Assembly (NCBI GenBank): GCA_022828595.1
Contig: JAKGHH010000007.1
Location: 35,030,356-35,094,355 of the forward strand
Length of the DNA: 64,000 nucleotides
Source: Nelumbo lutea
Lineage: Eukaryota > Streptophyta > Magnoliopsida > Proteales > Nelumbonaceae
Direction of reading: 5' to 3'
Shown: positions 57,280-64,000 of the stretch, piece by piece
How the letters are laid out: each line of letters opens with the position of its first letter
How positions within the stretch are numbered: position 1 is the first letter of the stretch
The notes under the pieces: model-generated
Told to the model about the DNA's origin: nothing
The model's database searches: none
What the model saw: the letters and a program-made list of their open reading frames with translations, nothing else
Program-made: the position numbers and the translations under genes

Positions 57280-58400
57280 AAGGATACAGTCAAGAAGGAA
57301 TTGATTATGATGAAACCTATACCCCTATAGCTTGGTTAGAGTCAAGCCTATGCCAGTTATAATAATTTCAAACTTTATCAAATGGATGTAAAAATCATTC
57401 TTAATCGGATTCATAAGTGAAGAGGTTTACGTTGAGCAAAACACAAGGTTTGAAAATCAAGAATTTCCTAATCATGTATTTAATTTGACAAAGGCCTTGT
57501 ATGGATTAAAACACGCTCCTAGAGCTTGGTATGCATGAGAGATTGATCTCACACTCTTTATAAAAATTGTTAAAAAGATATGATTATCATTCAGATATAT
57601 GTAGATGATATTATCTTTAAGCCCATAAATGAAAACCTATGTAAAGATTTCTCTAGGATCATGGAATATGATTTGAGATGAGTATACTAGGGGAATTAAA
57701 CTTCAACTGCAAATAAAACAACAAGAAGATGAAACATCCGTTTGTCAGTCAAAATATATAATGAAAATTTTGAATAAAAAATGGAATGAATCAAGCTAAA
57801 CCAGATTGTACTCTAATGAGTACTTCATCCAAACTTGATCAAGACCCAAAAGGCAAATCAATGAATGAAAAGATGTATAGGGGAATGATAGGGATTCTAC
57901 CATATCTCATAGCCGGTAGACCAGATATCATCTTTCAATTTGCCTATGTGCCAAGTACCAAAGTGATCCTAAAGAAACTCACATAAAAGTAGTCAAGAGA
58001 ATACTTAGATATGTTAAGGGAACTCCAAATTTAGGGTTATGGTATGGAAAGAATAATGACTTCAACTAAAGTCGAATTAATGGCTATAGGAAGTTGTACA
58101 ACCCATTTGCTATGGATGATGCAAACCCTAGAAAACAATGACCTAAAATTTGCAAAGCTTCTAATTCACTCTGACAACATTGGTGTAATAAATCTCTTCA
58201 AAAATCCTATGCAGCACTTATGAACTAAACACATTGAGATTAGGCATCATTTCATAAGGGATCATATTCAAATTGAGAACATTAAACTAGTGTTTATTGA
58301 CTTAAAGCATCAATTAGCTGACATCATGACTATGCCTCTTGATGGTAAAACCTTTACCTATATCAAGAGATTTAGGCATGATTATAATGCAACCAACCTT
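57280..58400 (+). pseudogene. SIRE-like RT and RNase H (broken)
   Basis: EGIDYDETY-like start (about 57297), YQMDVKIILN, FNLTKALYGLKHAPRAWY (about 57480-57530), QIYVDDIIF (YVDD at 57598-57609), MYRGMIGILPYLIAGRPDI (about 57867-57925), then RNase H: VELMAIGSC, LIHSDNIGVINLFKNPM, KHIEIRHHFIRDHIQ, HQLADIMTMPL (about 58330). Many stops. Confidence 0.88.
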
Positions 58401-58439
58401 TACCTATATCTAGTGATCATTACGTGCAAAAATTCCAGC

Positions 58440-59690
58440 AATTAGAGAGGTTGAAATTCAAAAAAATCTTAAAACCTTAATGGTGAAATCGCACATGGTG
58501 AGAAAATCGCTTTTTCTCCTTGGATCATTTGGGATTATTCAACCAAGAAAATCAAATCTTTGAATCAAGAACGAGTGTAGTACTTGATTATTATGTCTAT
58601 AACTAAATAAATCTAAGTGGTGTTCATAACCAAGCATTGGTCTTCCCAAAACATTACAAGCAGCTGAAGATGATGCAACAATGATCTTGTAGCCTTAGAA
58701 AAACTTTTCTAGAATTTCCAATACCTCTCCTTTTCTATTTATGATTCTTAACATAATTAGGATTAAGTTTGAGAGAATCTTTCTCTCCTAATCTAGCCCA
58801 AAAACTATAACCTTTCTAGCTAGATTTTCTAGTAAAATCCTAGTTACACTAGACTATCTAGTTGATAGTTTAACTAGGACTCTTACATGAAACTTTTAAT
58901 TAACCATTAGCACATTATAAATTCTAGAAATTACATTTTCTAATTGGGAGATTCCATCTTGTATGGTATGGGACCCACAACTTAATGAGATAACTAACAC
59001 GTCACATGCTTTACATAAGCTAGTAGGATTGACCACTCAACCCAAGATCCTCCACAATTTCATCCATTGGATCCACACCAATTCATTATTCATTGTCCTG
59101 TGTTGAGTCATACATTAATGACTATCGGAGGCTCGGACTAACCCAATTGCTTGGAGGGATGGCAGTGAAATATGCTTCCTCATTTCTCCAAGCCTTCAAA
59201 CTCGATACCATTGTTGAAAGGACTCAATTGTAAAGGTGGCCAATGTATTTGGCTATCGGTCAACTTTGGCTGGTTGAAAGAGTTTGAGGTCCCATGTAGC
59301 CAGCAATCAAGCTACATCAGGCAATGCTTCATTACTTAGTTCATTGAACAGATCGGCTAGACTGAGGAGGTTAGAATCATTAGGCTGAAAGGGGTCATAG
59401 ACTATTTTGATCATCTTGAGAATTGGTCTAAGGAAACCCCCCTTTGCACACTCAGCCAAGTCGATTTTGCGCTTGTAATAGTCAAACTCTTCTTTAAATC
59501 TTTCTTCTTCCCACCCAATGGCTATAGTCTTGGGGTCTAACTTAGGGGTTGGAAGGTCAATTAGTTTTTACCCTACCTTAATGAAATAGTCAATTTGGTT
59601 CAACTTGTAAGGTGCCATTGGCATCAGTTCCCTTAACTAGTTTGCATTCAACTTTGCTTGTGTTGGTATATGCCCTAACCTGAACCTTCC
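58440..59690. other. unassigned, possibly gypsy-derived
   Basis: 58440-59100 looks like LTR or leader sequence; 59120-59690 gives discontinuous translation resembling decayed retroelement gag, but I cannot place it in a family. Confidence 0.3.
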
Positions 59691-60239
59691 CTTCACTATT
59701 AGCTAACACTGCTCTCTATTATCAAGGGTAGTCGACTATAGGCTTTTCAATAGTTGACTAATGATAGATCCAACACTTAGAAACCTTGGAATTTTAGTCC
59801 AGAGGACTTTTGCTTTACTTCCAGAAATGATTTTCAATATTTTAAAACTTGTTTAAGTCCACAAAAGCCTAGGAACCAAACCTATTCGAACCACTGGTCT
59901 CTAAGATTAGTTCAACTAAGTTTAGTCTTGTAGAGATCAATGTATTGTGTATATCAAGTAAATGATTATATCAAAATCCTAAAAATTATAACACTTAGAC
60001 TTATGGACTTGATGCTTTAAATCCCTTGGTTGAGTTGATGTAAGACACCTTCAAAGCATGCTCCTTTCCTTGTATTCTTACTTGTTCTTCATCTTCCTTG
60101 GTGCACTCTTCATCTTTTGGAGATGTGGTGATGATGTTCAACTACTCTCGTGTAAATCTTCCACTTTATTCATTATGATGTGTTTACTTAGATTATAACT
60201 AGGAGAGTCTTACTTGGTGAAGTAATTAGTGGCAATGTG
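59690..60239 (-). repeat. SIRE-like LTR fragment (5' half), head-to-tail with the next
   Basis: Collinear with 63440-64000: GTCGACTATA cluster, AACTTGTTTAAGTC, GGAA.CAAAC.TATT, GTCTTGT.GAG, TTGAGTTG. Orientation minus. It ends just short of the family's TGTTGACCC start. Confidence 0.65.
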
Positions 60240-61871
60240 CAAGATCCTCTCCTACCTTGCAACTGATAGAAAAGCACTGAGAATAAATTGATTAATTCAA
60301 GCTTAAAACCTTCCCCTAAATCTGAAACTAAGCATTCTTGAAGATTCAATATAAAATGTAGAAAAATAAAGGCTTAGTCAAAATGTTTAGCAATTAATCA
60401 ATTAATTGATCAATACAATCAACTAACTATTGAAAAATAAACTACAACTTTAAATAAATAAACAATATAATCTCAATAGCTAGAGAGGTTACCAATTAAA
60501 TAAAGATAGAACAATAAATAACATAACTACTAGAAAGTAAATGGAAACTAAAAATGAATTGAACACCTACTATAAAAGTATAAAGAATCAATAATAAACT
60601 CAAATAACAGCTAAAATGTAAAAGCAACTAAAAGTAAATGAACTAAAGAGTAAGCAAAAACAACACAAAATATGTGTGTCATGTTTTACAACCACAAGAT
60701 GGTGGTTGTGAAAGGACCAGCTACTAGAAAGTATAAACTTAAGATTCAAGTAGTTGAATGATAAAGAAAATAAAAAGAACTGCTACAAGAATCTCATTAG
60801 CAATTTAACCATTGAAAGTAAATCATGCAGATGAATAGTAAATAAAGCAATAAAACTAAACGATTGTAGAAATGTAAAAGCAAAATAATTAAATGTTAGC
60901 AATTAACAATTAGTAATCAGTGGAAGTTAGTGGACAATAAGGCATTAAAACTACTAAAAGCAAATGTTAGTGTAGTTAGTAGGGTTAGTAGAGTTAGTAG
61001 CTCAATAATTGCACCAAGAAATTTGTATCTTGTAGTTTAAAAGAAAATAAATAAAGTGCAATAACTCCAAGATCAGCAAATGTTCAAATTTAAGCAATTA
61101 GGTGAAAGGTTAATAAATGTTAATAGTAGAGAAATTGTAGAAACTTGAAACTAAAGAAAGATAAAACAAGAAAGGTTAATAAATGTTAGTAGTTTAGCAG
61201 AAACCCCTTCCCACATCCTTTACTTCAGACACCTTTTGAGTTTTTCCACTAACTAAACCAGTTGGACTACTTGGGTGCAACAAAGCCTTACATCCATAAG
61301 GTTTTTAAGGATCTTACAACCTTGGATAGACTTCCAATTGCTACCCAAACTCAAGAGAACCTCATGGGTTCCTACCAAACCTAACTTTGTAGAACTCCAT
61401 GGTCTCTACCAAACCCTGATTGGCCTTCAAGGTCTTAATCAAACCCTCAATAGTGTTCAAAAATAGACCACCTCTTACATACAAAGATATTACAAATAAA
61501 GCATAGATAGAAAGATACAAAACCTCTCAAATAGGCAGGTATAACAAATTATAGCTCAACCTATTCAATTGCAAGAGTATAAAATCAAGATGCTTGGCTC
61601 AATGAAGAAACTCAAAATAGATGGGTGAAACTATACAAGCTCTAGTGCTTCTCAGCTTTTATCACCTCTAAAACTATTGAAGCTCAAAAATCTCTTCAAA
61701 GAAGATAAAGACTCTTGCTAATTTGCTCTCTAAAAAGAACAAAAGATTATTTACAATGATGGTATAGGTTATTTTCTTTTGCTTTCTTGTTCTCTTGCTT
61801 TAAATCAAGCTTGAGACCTCTATTTATAGAGGTTGTATTTAATTATGGCTTTCTTTTTTTGAAGAGGTTTA

Positions 61872-62121
61872 GGTGGCATTTGATTACACTTTTCAGAGGT
61901 CTGAATTTAAAAATGCTACTTTTCAGACCTCACCCCTTGTTTGATTTTACCTCTTAAAATTGGTCTGAATCTTATTTTCAGATATGAAAATAATAAACAT
62001 TGGACCGGCTCTTAACGCGCTCAGATGCATTTCAGAGCCAGTGAATAGTCCAAAATATCCTTATAATATTTTAGAAATGATGCGAGTTACCCCTAATAAC
62101 CCCAAACCTAGAAAATCTAAA

Positions 62122-62165
<44 letters not shown>

Positions 62166-62797
62166 GTTGCAACTTGCAGCGGTGACTCTCTCTCTCGCTT
62201 CCCCCTCCCTCTCACCCTCCCTTGTCTTCCCACCACTGCCACCGCCGCTATAACATGTAACAACGGTGGTTCGGTGAATAATAATAATATTTTCATTAAT
62301 TGTTAATTATAAATTATTTTTATTAATTATTAATTATTTTTTATTAAATTTACTTATGTTATTTATTAATTATTAATTTTTTTTATTAACTAGTAATTTT
62401 TAATTATTTCATTAATTTTTATTTGTGTAAATTATTAATTATTTTAAATTTTTTATAGCCATTAATTATTTTTAAATTTTAATCATTTTATTTATTAAGT
62501 AGTAATTATTAATTTATTATTTTTATTTGTATTGTCTCAATATTATTTTGAGGTTGAAAATTATTTTTTATGAGATAATGCAAATTGAATTTAACATTTC
62601 CAAATAGTATGCTTTAGGGGTAAAATAATAAAACCAGTAAATTTTAGATGGTAAAGGATTGATCCAACACAAACAAACTTATGGATTCAGATCCTCTAAA
62701 AAGTAGGAAAGCATCTAAGCCTCTTTTTAGATTTCAGACACATTTAATATCTTTTTAACTTTTTAGATCTGAATTTTCAGATTTATCAAACGCCACC
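61872..62797. mobile_element. long Tourist-like element with TTA duplication
   Basis: 926 bp between TTA (61869-61871) and TTA (62798-62800). Termini GGTGGCATTTGAT and, inverted, GGTGGCGTTTGAT. The interior comprises a TCTGAA/TTCAGA-rich subterminal zone, a CT microsatellite with a CT-rich, GC-rich block (62125-62253), and an AT-rich core. Same family as 8153-9470, inverted. Confidence 0.83.
62124..62162. repeat. (TC)n microsatellite
   Basis: About 19 TC units inside the Tourist-like element. Confidence 0.95.
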
Positions 62798-62837
62798 TTA
62801 GTAGGATTACAATAAGAAATGTTTTTCTCTTAATTAT

Positions 62838-63178
62838 TCAGGGCTTGTTTGGCAAGTCTTTTTGAGAAAATCTTCTTGTAGCTTTGAAAGTCAAAAGACA
62901 CATTGAGCTTTTGACATAAGATCTGGGAATCCCAAAGACCGTTTGGCATATGCATGTCTTTCCATGCATCTTTTTGTGTCTTCCTACGCAAGCATAAAAT
63001 ACAAAAGATGTGAAAAGCTCCATTTGGAACTTCCTGAAATCAGCCCAAAATGGGCTTTTCACGTCTTTTCGGTGTTCCATCTTTTGGCGGCTAGATCTTC
63101 CATGCGCCAAATGAAAATAGACCAAATTTCAGTCTACTCAGCTTGTAAATAGCCAAAAGACACGCCAAACGCCCCCAA
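62838..63178. mobile_element. MITE related to 17808-18140
   Basis: Termini GGGCTTGTTTGGCAAGTCTTTT and, inverted, GGGGGCGTTTGGCGTGTCTTTT (imperfect). The gypsy LTR fragment continues on both sides (ending TTAATTATTCA, resuming ATAAAGAATTC). The duplication is unclear. Confidence 0.65.
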
Positions 63179-64000
63179 TAAAGAATTCTTCCTATTTATT
63201 TTGACTTTTGCTCTTTTTTTTTTTTGAACATGGTTTCTTTTCGTACTATGCCAGGTTTGGAGAGCAAGTGATCATTTTCTAGTTGTTGATCTCTTACTAA
63301 GCATAGTAATGATTCAAAGAGTCTCCAACACAATAGATGACTTGCTAAGATAGTAATAGTTGTTAAAGCAATCAAACAATCAAATTTCATTAAAGTAGTT
63401 ATCTACATTATCTTAGTAGTCATCTACTATATGAAAGGATGAATCTTTTTCCACCATTGGTCAACTGAATCCTCTCATTCCATCCACTGATACATATTTT
63501 AACTTGGCTTGAAAGATTTAGTCGACTATACAATTTTGGGTATTCAACTACTTTACATAATCTCCCTTTGGCTTTCAATATTGTTTTTCAAGAATCTAAA
63601 CTTGTTTAAGTCTTGGAAAGCATGGGAATCAAACTTATTATAGCCATTGATCTCTAAGGTTGACTTAACCGAGTATGGTCTTGTTGAGCATTATAAGAAG
63701 TTTATCTTAAGCAACTGATTACATCAAGAAGCTAAAAATATGACTCTTGAACCAAAGCTTAATGTAGGTTTCCTCCTTGTTGAGTTGGCCTAGCATAAAT
63801 CGCTTTAAGCAGCTTCAAAGCCTTTGAAACCATTTTGTGGCCTTTTCATGCTTGAATTCCTTAAAGCATCCTAATTGGAAAGATTGGAGATGGTGTTGGA
63901 AATGTGAATGAGGATTTTGTGCAAATTGATGCTTAGTCGATGGGTTATGACCATCCTAATTGGATTAGTAGGGGTCAACAAATTCTTCTTCTATCGAACA

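Larger units (their letters stand above)
53240..58440 (+). mobile_element. SIRE/Maximus-like copia element, no 3' LTR found
   Basis: 5' LTR, degenerate primer site (TTGGAATAAGAGC at about 55307), gag, integrase, RT and RNase H in copia order, all heavily broken, with a hAT MITE in the integrase. After the RNase H end (about 58390) no LTR follows within the window on this strand. Confidence 0.8.
61834..63253 (+). mobile_element. truncated gypsy LTR insertion holding two MITEs
   Basis: 62801-62837 plus 63179-63253 match the last 110 bp of the gypsy LTR at 22330-22447 (TTTTTCTCTTAATTATT, AAGAATTCT.CTTC.T.TTTA, CATGGTTTCTTTTCGTACTA and terminal GCCA). The host LTR reads ...TATAGAGGT before and GGTTTGGAGAGC after, so GGT is duplicated at the junction. 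The left part of the gypsy LTR is not recognisable. Confidence 0.55.
60240..64000 (-). mobile_element. SIRE-like LTR, interrupted, running off the right edge
   Basis: The 3' end lies near 60240-60330 (on the minus strand, GGGAAGGTTTTAAGCTTGAATT, compare 55235-55262). R/U5 repeats with AACTTGGTAA/TTAGTAGG words (60890-61000, 61270-61460), CTCTATTTATAGAGG (61819-61832). After an insertion (61834-63253) it resumes GGTTTGGAGAGCAAGTGATC. The U3 motif cluster is at 63400-63560. Confidence 0.7.

Noticed and set aside
53240..58440. Possible endogenous pararetrovirus
   Set aside because: Integrase precedes RT and a tRNA-Met-like primer site follows a long LTR: copia organisation, not a caulimovirid.

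Overview
The window is nuclear DNA from a flowering plant, probably a woody or otherwise repeat-rich dicot or basal angiosperm. It is AT-rich, and its two credible host genes have short exons with GT-AG introns. Most of the rest is layered transposable elements of plant type: RTE and L1 LINEs, Ty1/copia of at least three kinds, Ty3/gypsy, a tRNA-derived SINE, and hAT-, Mutator- and PIF/Harbinger-like MITEs. I see no bacterial gene, CRISPR array, rRNA or functional tRNA. The species cannot be fixed from the sequence.

Layout. 1-3.5 kb: an RTE-clade LINE (+) cut by three later insertions. 3.6-6.05 kb: the 5' half of an IQ67-domain (IQD) calmodulin-binding protein gene on the minus strand, with two 5'UTR introns and a conserved-phase coding intron that runs into the LINE; the remaining exons lie off the left edge. 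6.6-10.5 kb: Mutator-like and Tourist-like elements with internal tandem duplications. 10.6-15.65 kb: LINE-like remnants split by a non-autonomous LTR element (11057-14510) that itself holds a hAT MITE. 15.7-18.6 kb: Tourist-like elements, one carrying a 10-unit minisatellite. 19752-22447: a Ty3/gypsy element with RT, RNase H and most of integrase deleted. 23334-33224: a solo LTR of a SIRE/Maximus-like copia family on the minus strand, swollen to 9.9 kb by a nested copia element, a hAT inside a hAT, and an L1 LINE. 35.0-35.5 kb: remnant of a PIF/Harbinger transposase. About 39.6-45.9 kb: a second copia element whose RT is fused to an internal piece of its 3' LTR, flanked by 270-bp direct repeats. 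46192-46422: a SINE. 46905-47803: a two-exon minus-strand gene for an unnamed 170-aa plant protein. 49-50.3 kb: two clean Tourist MITEs. 50.7-64 kb: several SIRE-like LTRs in both orientations, one internal coding region (55.3-58.4 kb), a gypsy-type gag remnant, and nested MITEs.

No co-ordinated new system is visible. The most useful results are (i) the two host gene models, (ii) the nesting order with target-site duplications that make many elements precisely bounded, (iii) Tourist-like elements carrying minisatellite or duplicated CT-rich cargo, and (iv) clusters of W-box-like TTGAC motifs in the U3 of the SIRE-like LTRs. All transposon proteins seen are broken by stops, frameshifts or deletions.
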